Position numbers and translations under genes: made by a program
Notes under the pieces: generated by a model
The model's database searches: none
Seen by the model: only the letters and a program-made list of their open reading frames with translations
Told to the model about the DNA's origin: nothing
Shown: positions 31,099-42,668 of the stretch, in pieces
How positions within the stretch are numbered: the stretch's first letter is position 1
Layout of the letters: every line of letters starts with the position of its first letter
Origin: Metallyticus violacea
Lineage: Eukaryota; Arthropoda; Insecta; Mantodea; Metallyticidae
Assembly (NCBI GenBank): GCA_030762175.1
Contig: CM060842.1
Coordinates: 44,706,001-44,770,000, forward strand
DNA length: 64,000 nt
Reading direction: 5' to 3'

Positions 31099-31796
31099 CT
31101 TTCCATAAATAAAAAGGATTATTAGTATATGTCCCTTTGGATAGTTGGATATTATGAATATAATGGCTCATTAAAAAGCTGTATTTTGTTCCACGGAATA
31201 ACAACATAAATATTCATTGCTGTTATATATGGAAAGTACTTCGAAATTTTTTAATTTCCCCCCAAAACAATTGCTTTTTAATAATGAAGTTAACTTACCC
31301 AAAAATACTTACTATGTTTAAATTGCTGCACAGTTATTCCAGACAACAAGGTTTGCCTAAACATACAAAAAACATCTAAATTTTTCTTAACACCTCATTA
31401 TTATGAATATATGTATCATACTGCTATAATTTAAACATTTCAGCATTATAAATTTTTTTTTATAAAATATTGCATAAACTTTAAAGCTAAATTGTGCATA
31501 TTGTGCAAGTAAAGGACCATTTCTTAGCAGGTTCAGATATTTTTCTTTAAATTACCAAGCTATTAACATTTTTAAACATTACAAATATTTATTTTTATCA
31601 ATAAGTTTTTCATGAATGACTTTCAAATACATATATTTTAAAATATAATAGAAAACCGATTATCTCAACATCAGTCACCCAAAATATTAAATAAATACAC
31701 TTAAAAACTTTGTTTAAACTTAATTCTTTTAAAAAATTCCCAGTGCAATACTTTGTTACTTACTATCAATTATCTGCTTAATTAAGCTTCTTCAAC

Positions 31797-31955
31797 ACTG
31801 TTATGTAGCTTAAGATTCTCCCTCCCTGCCCACCTCTTATCACTAGGAGAATTCATCAAGCTCTCATTTCTGCGCACTGTTACATAGCTTAACATTCTCC
31901 CTCCCCGCTCACCTCTCTAATCACTTGGAGAGTGCATCAAGCTGTCATTTCTGTG
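31797..31955 (+). repeat. Diverged 79-bp tandem duplication
   Basis: The unit from ACTGTTATGTAGC to CATTTCTGCGC (31797-31875) is repeated at 31876-31955 with about a dozen changes. Both contain a CATTCTCCCTCCC-like pyrimidine stretch. No function is apparent. Confidence 0.85.
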
Positions 31956-31999
31956 AGCTATTTAGTTTTAAGTACCTGCATTTCTCACACCTGTTATGA

Positions 32000-34640
32000 G
32001 CTACACTGCTCTTTGTCTATTGTATGACTTTAAAAAAGGTGAACTAATTTTTCAAAATGATTAACACAGCTGAAGTGTCATCCTGTGTTCTAAATGCTCA
32101 TGCATACTGTATACTCTACATACAAGGTATGGGGCCTTTGATTAAACAAAATCAAAATGTGTTAACAATAGATACAAAATAAAATTAATACTGTGTTGAA
32201 AATGGAGGGAATGAGTTTTTTATTACTTAACATAGAATAGTTCGCTATCTCTATTACATGATATCGAAAAACAATTTTACGTGTGTTTACACTAGACTCC
32301 AAGGATTGTTCAAGAAAAATAAAATTTATCAGGGAAGCAAATATGAATTTCAAAGATAACTAACATTGGCAGAAACTTTAACTTTTATGCACTCTTTCTA
32401 GGGAACAAATGAATTTCCAAACTATAGCTGGCCCCAATCAGTTTGGACAATTGTTAGACCAAACTAAGTTAATTTGGAAACATTATTTTGGGGCAGTCTC
32501 CCCTCCCCTTTTTTGCCAGATGCTTATTTAGAGGTAGAATGCACCTCTATTAAATAAAAGTTAATCCAGCCAATAAAAGTTAATCAATTTCCTTTACTTA
32601 GACTGGCAAATGAAATTTCGTAAATTAAGATTTTTTCCCAAAGTAACTTTGTCATGCAACCTTTCTTTCCAAATACTTTACACATGCAGGCATTTTGTCA
32701 CATGAAAAAACAGCACTTTATTAGTTTCAAACAAAATTCACTAAATGTTGCCAGCTATTTCTTACACATAGAGATGCTTTATTAATGGTACCTCATAATT
32801 TTAATTCCAATGATGATACTCTGTCACCGGTTTTGAAGGGGAAGAAGTGTAAGTTGCAAAATAAGAGTAGAGTTGCTTTTTTTTTTTTTCTCTTTCTATT
32901 AACCCCTATACATTATTAGCTTTGAATTTAAAATATTTTTTAAATGCAAGGCATAAAACTCCAGCTGACTTAAAATGAAACAGTTGAAAGTGCACAAAAG
33001 AAGGCAGTTGTATATTAGAGGTAGCCACTCTTCTATTTTTTCTTTCATTAAAAATAGCTGCACATTAAAACAAAACATTCAAACTTGCATTTAGGTACAG
33101 GTTGCAAGTAGTGGAAACTTTCCTAAAATAACAGGAGTGTGAGTGAAGATATTATTACAGCATGATGTAAACAGTTTGGGGTGTGTGGTCTAATGCTTAC
33201 TTAGACCGTGCGTTATTAATATACCAAAATCCAATACTGTCATGTTTGGGTATATGCCTTCTGTTCCCCCCAGGACAGATCTATGCATCACTTGCAGTTC
33301 CACATTATTTTTCAGATTTGCCAACTATCTATTATATAATTTTATTATTACCACAATGTTTGACAAATTTATATTTAAGAACAGGAGATGAGCAGAGGCC
33401 ATCAGGCCCTAAACCACTGGATACTCTGGTTTCTAGGATTCACAAGATGTTAGGTTTAGTTAGTTTGAATACATTAGGAATTCCATTTTGCTAATCATTT
33501 CCTCATTTTATTTAGTCACACACTGTACTCATCTTTTATTTCTTTTTCGCATTTCTGTAAAATTGCTCTGATGTTAACAATTTTCATCTCTTTATTCAAT
33601 ATGTTCGTGCATGCTAACCCTTCCTGGCCATCCTTCAACTACTTCCCTTCACTATATGAGTTAAGAAATTTGCCTTCATTGAGCTTTACCCCTTACACTC
33701 CTGTGTACTGCTACCTAATGCATTTCTTGCTGTAGGCACAAGCATAACGTCACACACTATGTTGCCATTTTATCCTTCTTGTTTGGATTTCAGCTATAAA
33801 GTTGACACATTTGTTTGAGGTGCTGGCTGGGGTTAATAGCTCTCAATACATTCACTTCATTTTCTCATAATGTTTATATTCACTCTCCTGTTATTTTACC
33901 TTAAGTTTACCTATGCAAGTTTTACCCCTCCCCCCCCAAAAAAAAAGATAGATAGAAAAAAACTGGATGTAGTTACCGTATTAGTAAAATGTTCAAGGAA
34001 AGTGGAATCAGTCTTTGTACTTATTTACACATTTTGAACATGCTGTACCAGCAGCATCACTCTACTGCAAATAAAAATTATGAAAGCTGTTCTACATATT
34101 GTTCTCTTTTAGGTATTAATCTAAACACAAAATATACTTCTCTGCTATATCTTTATATCTACCACCTAACATAAACATACTATTAGCCTTTAGAGTCATT
34201 CTATCAACACTTAGACATTGTTTTCTATTCATTCCTTTCAGCTAATTAAAGAAGCAACTTATTCACTATTTATAATTTCTTATACAAACCACAACACTAC
34301 AAAAAGGTCAGTCTTCTGGACTGCTTGTGCCTTACAGTCTTAAATTCCAGTCTAATGAATGTCTGATTTACATAGCAGTAATATTCCCTTCTATTCCACT
34401 TAATTTTTTTTCCTTGTTGTAATGCTGTGCACTTACTGTGAGAAATGTGCTCTACAATCAATACAGAAAGGTAAAACATTCTCAAAAGATGTTTACTGAC
34501 AAGGAATGATGCTTGTCACTATTGAATGAATGCTGTTAGCAACTCATAAAGAAATGTGTAGAACCATACACTTCTAAACTGCTGCACAATAATATAATCC
34601 ACAATATCTAAATGTGCTCTTTTTAATGCTTTGCCCTTAC
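32000..34640. other. AT-rich spacer without recognised features
   Basis: Several short ORFs but none with a recognisable domain or good splice borders. The 103-codon + frame at 33183-33494 has no family resemblance. Confidence 0.35.
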
Positions 34641-34651
34641 AAACCATTATA

Positions 34652-36101
34652 TACTGCTTAAACAAATTAGAGGAACACATGTTTAAATTGAAGCCCCAAA
34701 ATAAATAGACACAATGTAATTTTTAACAATCAGATGTTATGTTTTCAAATAGAAATCTTCTAGCAGTTGTTAGTTTTTCTCTGAATAGATTATTGAACTT
34801 TCAAGAACTGTTGAAACCATAGTGAGTGCTCTTTGACTTATTTTTTGAAAACAGGTTTTAACAGCAATCTGTGGTAGGAAATTGTTATTTTGTGTTCTCT
34901 GAGGCTAATGCAGAGCAATGAGACATTTGAATGAAACATCAGTCGCACAAGCAATTGCATGGATTGAAAATGGCCATTCTATTTGCTTTGTCTCCTGGAT
35001 CTTCATGTCAACTCTTCTGTCATCCATAGGGTTTGGAGGTGATATATAGAGACAGGCGGATACAAGAGGTGCCCCAGACAAGGGCATAAAAAGAAGACGA
35101 ATAGGATAAACATCTTGTCCTATTAGATTTATGCATATGCATATCTACAGCCAGAGTTCTACAAAATGATGTACATACAATTGGAGTGGTGATTTTTGAT
35201 CAGACTGTAAGAAACAGGCTGAAAAATGAGGGGTTGAGACCTTTCAAGTCCCTTGTTTGACATGTCAGCACAAGGAAGTCCCACTGAGATTTGCTCAGAA
35301 TCCTCTCAAATGGCAGCTGTGCCATTTGAAGGCTTTTCTCTTCATAAATGAGTTTAGATTTTGTTTGATGGTTGTGATGATCGTACACATGTATGGAGAT
35401 ATTCTGGTGAACATCTTGCTCCAGTCGCCATTATTGAACATGACGGATTTGGAGGTGGTTCGCTAATAGTTTGGGCTGGCATTACTATTGAGTCTCAGAC
35501 AGAGCTTTTTGTTGTCCCACATCGCATGAATACATTATTAACATTATTAACATCCTTCAATTGTCGTACCCTTTGCTTAAGAATAAGGACTCTAACTTTC
35601 TTCTAATGGATGATAATACTAAGTCTCATATAGCACGGATTGCCAAAGATGTCCTGCAAGAATGCCAAATGTGAGACTGGTGTGCATGCAGTCCTGACCT
35701 CAATCGATTGAGCATCTGTGGGATAAGTTGGAAAAACTTGTTTGCGAGCAACCTGGTATGCCATAGAACCTGGAAGAATTTGTAAATGCACTCACTGAAG
35801 AATGGGAAAGAATCCTACAAATCTTTATTATGAGGCTGATGTGAGGCATGCCACGTAGGTGTTATGAAGTCATCGCAGCTCACGGAGGACACTCTAAGTA
35901 CTCAGTATTGGAATAACCTAGAAATGTTGCTAAACAATGTAATCTTGTAATTCCACTTTGTTTTCTGTGCCAATGAATAATTTGTTCACATTTCTAATCC
36001 TGTGAAATAAAAGTTTGTTAGAATGCCTATTCTAATTTTATACGATTTTTCAATCTATAATTAGAAACTGTCATGTGTTCCTCTAAATTTTTTGAGCAGT
36101 G
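34652..36101 (+). mobile_element. Tc1-like transposon, decayed, both ends present
   Basis: The left end (TACTGCTTA, then ATTAGAGGAACACATG) matches the reverse complement of the right end (CACTGCTCA, then TTTAGAGGAACACATG). Both are bordered by TA at 34650-34651 and 36102-36103. Length is about 1.45 kb, as expected for Tc1 elements. Confidence 0.88.
34918..35880 (+). pseudogene. Tc1-like transposase pseudogene
   Basis: The start MRHLNETSVAQAIAWIENG matches the usual helix-turn-helix opening. Later pieces are FCLMVDDRTHVWR (DESRF block with loss), GGGSLIVWAGI (GG-VMVWAGI), LLMDDNTKSHIA (QDNAxxH block with Asp-Asp-Asn) and WCACSPDLN (W-A-SPDLNPIE block, followed by SICGISWK). Stops and frameshifts separate them, so no active enzyme can be made. 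Confidence 0.85.
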
Positions 36102-36288
36102 TATTAAACAGATTTTTTTAATGACAACCTAGGCTATGATTTAAATAGTTGTTTACTAAGGAATGCATAAACTGAAATTATAACATGCATATTGATTTGT
36201 ATTTCCTCCATATGACTAACATATAATAAATGCCTGTTCAACTTAGTAATATTATTAATAACTATTTTAAACAAAAAGTAGTACCAAC

Positions 36289-36350
36289 CTAACATATCAG
36301 TAAGCTTCGATTTGATTTCTTGAAGTTGTATACTGCCCTCAACATCCAGA
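36289..36350 (-). CDS. Possible 62-nt internal exon, minus strand
   Basis: ATTTTATTTCAG precedes T CTG GAT GTT GAG, and TTAG|GTTGGT could be the donor. The translation, LDVEGSIQLQEIKSKLTDML, looks coding (amphipathic, no low complexity). No neighbouring exon is secure, and the protein is not recognised. It could be joined to the candidate at 30885-31098 or be chance. Confidence 0.25.
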
Positions 36351-36639
36351 CTGAAATAAAATACAACCAATGGAAATAAATTTATATATAACACCTATTG
36401 CATGTACACACATATGTATTATTTTCAGCCTAGAGATGACATTTCCCATTGTGAAATTTCATTACACCATACACAACTTTTTTGATTGAATTACCCAATA
36501 GTTTTAAAGGGAAGGCTTGCTAAAATATAAATATACAGTATTATATTGTGAATGTAATGAAAAGGAACTGTCATCTCTAATTTGAATGTTACCTTTAAAA
36601 TAGCATTACATATTTAATATACAATATTACTGCACCTTA

Positions 36640-37089
36640 TTTATTAACATTAAGGGTGGAAGGTGGGACTGCTTGCCTTCCAACCTACTGACGACTGCCA
36701 CAGGGCCTGTAAAAGCAATTTTAATATCACAGATTCATAACATATATCTGTACTCAAATTACAATTTAATATTTATGTTTTATATTTAACTTGAAGTGAT
36801 ACTGACCATTGGTGCAACCCTACCAATACATTACCACTATATATAAATTAATGTTGTGCTGTAAAATCATCAAACGAGGGAAGCAGTGTTGTTTCTTCTT
36901 GTTTGGCATGGTAGCTGTTGCACCTAGTGTAGATATTGCTTCTTTCCAAATGATGGCAAATTCAATGTCGTCAGAGGTTGGAAAGCCATATGAAGATGTA
37001 TATTGCATGTTTTTTGAAATATGTCTTTAACAGCTCCGTCTATATTTTCTCAGAATTCATTAATATACGACAGGATGCTTACAGGATAT
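36640..37089 (-). terminator. Putative CREBZF 3' UTR and poly(A) signal
   Basis: On the minus strand AATAAA occurs at + positions 36640-36645, about 445 nt after the stop codon. An open frame at 36820-37008 (minus) within this stretch has no recognised family. The 3' end is inferred only from the hexamer. Confidence 0.35.
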
Positions 37090-38004
37090 TCATTTTGAAT
37101 CTTCAACAATCTCTTCTACCCAAGCCTTGTTTGCATTGTTATTGCATCTTGAACAGAACTCTAAGGATACTTTCTTCTTTGCCACATGGAGACATACCCC
37201 AACATCAGTAAAAAGTTCTGCATCATCACTCATTGTTTTAAGATCTGCCACATCATTCAGCAATGCTGGCCCATTTAGTATTTCTGATCCAGACAGGTCC
37301 ATTATATCCTCTGTGCAGTTTTTATTTACAAGCTCACTAGCTGCGTTGTTAGAAGACAGCAAATCCAAATCAAGAACGTTATCGTTTGACATTGCTGATG
37401 AAAGAATGACATCTTCAAGGGGAAGCAAGTCTGAGTTGACTGGAAATAAATCATCAAAATTGGTATCCTCGCTTTGCATATCACTTTTTGAAGCTCTGCT
37501 GCTACATCGACTGTTAAGAGGAAAATTATCCAAACTGACATCGCCTTTTGTTTCTGGTTCGAGTTCTGGTTTTGCTTTTATCAATGACGATCTCGTTGGC
37601 AGTCCGGTATTGTGCGACACACTTTTCAGCAGCATACCAAGTTCCTTGCTGTTCGCCACTACATTACGTAGGTAGATAATCTCATTTTTTAAGGTTTTCA
37701 CCAGCTTTGACTGCCGATTCACGGTGTCTTTCAACTTGATATTTTCCTCCGAGACTGCCGCAAAGTTAGACTGTAGATTTTCCAGATATTTCTTCTTTCT
37801 AAGCCGATTCATTCGAGCCATCACTGCATTTTTGGAGAAACATCGCTTTCGCTTGCCTTTCCGTTCAGTGTCCGAAACATCGATTTCACGATACTGCATG
37901 TTGAATTTCCTTTGTGTAAGCGTGGAGTTTTCATTTTGTTCGTCTATAGAATCGCTGGAGGTGCTTTTCCTTGAAGGCCGGCGTCCTCGCATGTTTCTTT
38001 GCAT
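37090..38004 (-). CDS. CREBZF: CREBZF (Zhangfei)-like bZIP transcription factor
   Basis: Single-exon frame of 304 aa. Residues 48-55 are a basic cluster (RKGKRKR). The basic region SKNAVMARMNRLRKKKYL (about 57-74) runs into a leucine zipper to about residue 113 (AAVSEENIKLKDTVNRQSKL, then LKNEIIYLRNVV). This matches the ARLNRLKKKEY...LAAEN...YLRAVLAN layout of vertebrate CREBZF. The C-terminus VGVCLHVAKKKVSLEFCSRC (268-287) matches the CLHVDKDKVSxEFCSxC signature of that family and is the most specific evidence. Vertebrate CREBZF acts as a nuclear co-regulator of ATF4, XBP1 and HCF-1-linked transcription. No DHxY-type HCF-1 motif is visible here. The middle (140-265) is acidic and Ser-rich, probably an activation or interaction region. 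The start is Met1, but Met5 is also possible. The frame is intact. Confidence 0.9.
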   Translation of the reverse strand: MQRNMRGRRPSRKSTSSDSIDEQNENSTLTQRKFNMQYREIDVSDTERKGKRKRCFSKNAVMARMNRLRKKKYLENLQSNFAAVSEENIKLKDTVNRQSKLVKTLKNEIIYLRNVVANSKELGMLLKSVSHNTGLPTRSSLIKAKPELEPETKGDVSLDNFPLNSRCSSRASKSDMQSEDTNFDDLFPVNSDLLPLEDVILSSAMSNDNVLDLDLLSSNNAASELVNKNCTEDIMDLSGSEILNGPALLNDVADLKTMSDDAELFTDVGVCLHVAKKKVSLEFCSRCNNNANKAWVEEIVEDSK

Positions 38005-38270
38005 TATAATTTCACAGGCTGATGAAATATAACCTTTCCAAGACTAATGACGTAATAAGCGCGCTGCCTATATTTACTTCAGAATATCACTCTTCTCTGG
38101 TGCCGTGCAGGGCAAAACGAAAACGCGAAATATTTCGTATTCACTGACTTTGTCTTTATCCACTAAATCGAGATAAACAGAGGCTAATCACCCACAAATT
38201 GCCTTCGACAGACTTCCAGAAATCTTTTGCTCATTGCAATTGACAACACAAGACACTGCCACAATGACGC
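38005..38270 (-). promoter_or_regulatory. CREBZF promoter region with CRE-like site
   Basis: TGACGTAA lies at 38048-38055, about 45 bp upstream of the ATG, in the form ATGACGTAAT. It is a CRE/ATF half-composite site. The surrounding stretch is locally CpG-containing (GCGCGC, AAACGCGAAA). No TATA box is clear. If transcription starts further upstream, the site would be in the 5' UTR. Confidence 0.45.
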
Positions 38271-39346
38271 ATCAATATTTTCCTGCTGGTCCAGACAGGC
38301 TCATATTTATTACTGCCAACACATGCAAAATTAATGTTTTTAACGGAGAGTTCCAGGTAATGGTAGATTATCTGTGATATAGGCATGTCACCAAAGATAA
38401 ATAGTATTGGATATTAGCGCAGTATCTTTATTATTGGCTAATAGAGAACAACGCAAGAAAAATAAGAGATAAAGGAACGATCGATGCAACAATATTTGGG
38501 GCATTCATAATGAGTTGTTCTCTTATTATGTTAAAATATAAAAGTAAACATTCAAATGTTATGCTAATTCAATGATAAAATTTAGCATTATGCAACATTT
38601 TCTCGGTTAACAATTTGTTATAAATTGGAAACACTAAAAGTATCGGTAGAGGTATCGTGAGTGGAGTGGAAACTGTGCAGTGCTGCCAAACTAATCTGTT
38701 TGTTTTATTTTGGTTTAATGACATGTGTGATAATCGATTCTGTTGGTAATATAAAGAATATTTAAGTTTATAACAACAAATACCGATTATCTGTTAGTTC
38801 TAGGGAAAATTTCTTAAGAACTTGCAAATTCCAAATACCTTGATCAATAGGTTTTAATAGGTTGGGTATTCTGAACTATCTGTGACATTGCATCGCCTGC
38901 AGTGGATTGATACCAGATAATACTTTTGTTGAATTAAAAATTAATTTATAAAAAATTAGTTTTCACATTGAAATTGTTTCATTACAGTACTATATTCCTA
39001 AAATAAAAAAAATTGGAGAGATTTTAAACATTTTACCAGGGGCCCTGGAGTACCATTCAAATTGTTGCATATGTAGATTTGCATTTCCGCATTCTTTGTC
39101 CTCAGCATGCCTATTAGTTTTGATCAATGTCTGAGCGTGGCTTTTCCAAAGTGTTAGCCTCTGTTGTATATAAAATAGCATGCGTATGATGTTGTGCTCG
39201 TATTTGTACTCATTGTACTTTAAAAATACTAAGTAATTACAAAATATATATAATCATCCATTAAAAGTTCGGAGCTATACTTTGGACTTTACAAACACAA
39301 AATTAGTAAAAAATTAAATAGATGGTATATTATTTTTAAAAACAAT

Positions 39347-39377
<31 letters not shown>

Positions 39378-39640
39378 CTCATTTTGCTCTATACACATAT
39401 ACTCGTCTTCTATTCCTGGTTTTTAGAGCATACCAATAAGCGATACGTCGATTTTTAGCTGCAAATATACCTAGTATTTTGTCGTGGAGATCTGTATTCT
39501 TCTTTATGTTTTTCAAGAGATTCTTTTCAATGGAAATGAATAATAACTATGCGAATGTCTCTTGAGTTTATGTTTACAGTAAGTTTATGTCTTTTTTGAG
39601 TGCATGAATGTTAGTTCTCAAGCAGCTTTTGTTATTCAAG

Positions 39641-39688
<48 letters not shown>

Positions 39689-39880
39689 TTGTCACTTTGT
39701 CTGCACCGCTCTTCTCGCTACGTCTGTAGATAGTGAATGTGAATACTATAGTGTAGGTCTGTAATGAATGAATTAATGATGGAGCAAATGAGCTTGGAGT
39801 CTTTGGCGCCTTAAAACTATCTGGCTGGCATTCATTTACTTTCTCAGGGCAAGAAAACTCAGAAAAAAATCATTATCCAG
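38270..39880. other. Spacer with microsatellites
   Basis: No gene recognised. It contains (TA)n at 39347-39373 and (CT)n at 39643-39682. Confidence 0.5.
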
Positions 39881-39886
39881 TCAATG

Positions 39887-40143
39887 TGTTGGTTTGGTTT
39901 ATTTACGGACGCACAAGTATTTAGCGTCCCATTCTATCCAGGGAGTGAAACGGGCGATAAGATTTGCTCAGTGACCTCTTCTTTCATGCTTGAGGTTATT
40001 TTACATGCCGAAAATCTACGACACGGGATCCATGACATTTTTTTTTTCCGTCAGAAGGAAGCCATACTCAGGGTTTTTACGCTCGAAAAAAATCATTAAC
40101 GTCTACGAGGCAAGTGTAGTTATCATTAGACCACTAGACTGAC
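39887..40143 (-). mobile_element. SINE-A copy 4
   Basis: Minus-strand copy, 5' head next to a poly-C tract at 40143-40160, with family phrases TTTATTTACGGACGC (tail side), GATAAGATTTGCTCAGTGACC and TACGACACGGGATCC. Its B box is degraded. The 71-codon ORF here is incidental. Confidence 0.8.
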
Positions 40144-40719
40144 CCCCCCCCCCACCCCCAGGTAGCTTGATCTGACTGAAAATGGAGCCCAGGGTCTCCG
40201 GATTAGTAGGTAAGTACTACCGCTATACCACTGAAGTGTTCCAAACATTCTTTTCCGTTGAAAAAGATGACAGGGTCAACCCAACAAAGAACACAATTTC
40301 TTACAACCGCAGATCCATGTATATTTTCTTATCGTGTTTAATTAAAACGTCGTACTTTGCTTTTTGTCTAACTTATCATTTTGTTTCAATTAAGAGTTGG
40401 TTTGCCTCTGTCAATTATTATTTTGTTCCCAGCAAAACTTCGGCTCGAAAAGGAAAGAGTACATCCCCCATGACAATGTTTAGTACTTATATTAAACATT
40501 AACACAACACAATCTTTACGCTATTTACTCTACACCGCCAAGTTCTGACAGACTTATCAACCGATTTCGAAGTGCTTACAATGCCAGCATGCTATGTGTA
40601 GAGAAGTACATCACACTACATTGTCGAACTATAATATGCATGCTCCGTTCTATATCAGCTACACAGAAATGGCTGACAATGTGACAAGGTGCAAGGTGCA
40701 AGATTGAGGCGTTGTTGTT

Positions 40720-41012
40720 CATTTGTTTTATTTACAGACGCTCTTAAACATCTCAGGTCATCTGCGCTCTATTCAAATCAGAAATCGTGAAACAGCCGAT
40801 AAAATTTGCTCAGAGGCCTCTTGTTTCAGGCTTGAGGGTTTTTTTTTCTTCTTCCCATGTCATAAATCTATGTCGCGGGACCTACGGCTTTGCTTCCCTT
40901 CCGAAGGAAACCATAATAAGGGGTTTTTTATACCCAAACAAAATTAATCGACCCTGGCCGGGATTGAGCCTGCGTTTACAAGGCAAATATGGCTATTACT
41001 CCACCACAAGAA
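40720..41012 (-). mobile_element. SINE-A copy 5
   Basis: Minus-strand copy: TTATTTACAGACGCTC at the tail, GATAAAATTTGCTCAGAGGC in the body, CTTCCGAAGGAAACC, then GACCCTGGCCGGGATTGAGC at the B box and ACTCCACCAC at the head. Overlapping ORFs are incidental. Confidence 0.85.
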
Positions 41013-41014
41013 AC

Positions 41015-42660
41015 CGGACAAGATGTATATTTCTTAGACTTTCCTTCCCTGCAGGCCATGAGCTGGCACTAACATAGAGCAATTCTGTGTCTGCTAAAAC
41101 CAGTGAGGAAGAACAGTCGTCGCTTTGATCACAGAACCCTACTTCCCTCATGTAATTGTTCTTCCCGTTGTTTATCAAGACCCAACCGCAACTTTCAAAA
41201 CTTTTCTCGCTCAACAATGTAAAGAGTTGCTTCAAAGTTAATGCGTTGGTGAATTTTTTGCATTATTGGCAAAACAAATTTGACTTGCTAGCTTATGAAA
41301 ATTTTGCTATAACTCAATATTGTGAATATTATATGTGTCATTTTCCGAAAAATATTGGGGAACGGCTTTCACTAGCGTTCCCCCTCCGCTACGGCACTAT
41401 TAAATGTGTTAAAAGCTATACATTTGCATGAATAATGCTGCTCTGTCTATAGTATTGATCCATTTATTTATCAAGCTGTCCCAGCTTCGATGCTTGGCTA
41501 GAACCGGTTAGAGCAGTTCAGCTAGGCATATCTTTAACGCTATTTGTAAGTGTATGTATAACGTTCTGGTGTTATAGACTTTTCTTAAATTTTACACAAA
41601 ACGATGCAGAGAGACGATTTTTCTGTGGCCAGAGTTCAATAAAATACATAAAAATTCTTATCCAATTAAATTTATATCGTTAAAATGTTTGAGAGTAAAG
41701 GAAAGGCACAGCTAAGAAAATTATTTGATCATACTTTCATTTTTCAAAATGTACTTTATTATTTTATCGTCCTTGATTAGGTAGTCTGAGATTTCACAAC
41801 ATTCATAAAAATTTCGTAATGAAACATTCTATGCAAAAGTAGGTACTGTAAAATATCACTTTTACCTAACAAATACTGTAAAGTGAACTATAAATGGAAT
41901 CATATGAAAAGGAATTTATTTATTATATACATTCACAAAAATATTTTTACAATTTCAACAACCTCATCTGTATCACTCATTTTTAGAACGCTGATTTTTA
42001 GTTAGCACAATTACAAACTGCAACAGTCAGACTGAGTTACTGAAGGAAAGAAATCGATATATCAACTGTGCTCTGATGATCTTGTAAAGAAATATATCTC
42101 AAAATGGGAAGTTGTTGGGATTTTAATAGGTGCAAGGGGAGTCATTCCCAAAGATACACTTGATTTTCTAAAACAAATTTAAACACCGGTTCATATCTTC
42201 CAGATCATAGAAATTTCTGAAAAAAAAAATCCTCACTGGCATTACCAGACAATTTATTTTCTGAATTATAACTGCATATATATGTTTAAAAAATTTTGAA
42301 ACCACATAAATAAAGGTACACGGAGAGAATCATGTGTAACCTTCAGTTTTATTAATCTGCCAAAATGAAACTTCAATAAATAAGTTTAAATTTTATTATT
42401 TTATTAGTGTTAAAGTGCATAAATTAATTTTTGTTTACTCTAACTAAATTAATTAAAGGTTGGTCATTAAGAGCATCTATCATTTTAGATTCTCTCAGAC
42501 CCTGTCGCCACTTTAAAGATCTAATAAAACGTCAGAATTTTTCGATTAAATCCATTTTTTCATTTACGTTCAAAGTCGATAAAACGTGCGACTTGCATAT
42601 TGTAACATCTTCGGCTTCGTTTGACAATTTTACCTTCTTGTATTGTAATATTATCTGTTA
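41015..42660. other. AT-rich spacer without recognised features
   Basis: Short ORFs only. Nothing with domain resemblance or tRNA-like structure was seen. Confidence 0.35.
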
Positions 42661-42668
42661 CGATCGTA

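Noticed and set aside
36650..36706. Possible exon GPVAVVSRLEGKQSHLPPL on the minus strand after a good acceptor
   Set aside because: No donor or partner exon fits, and the stretch lies in the presumed CREBZF 3' UTR; a chance frame is as likely.
37127..38032. Plus-strand ORFs of 182 and 102 codons opposite CREBZF
   Set aside because: Antisense shadows of the bZIP gene; the minus-strand frame has family signatures at both ends.
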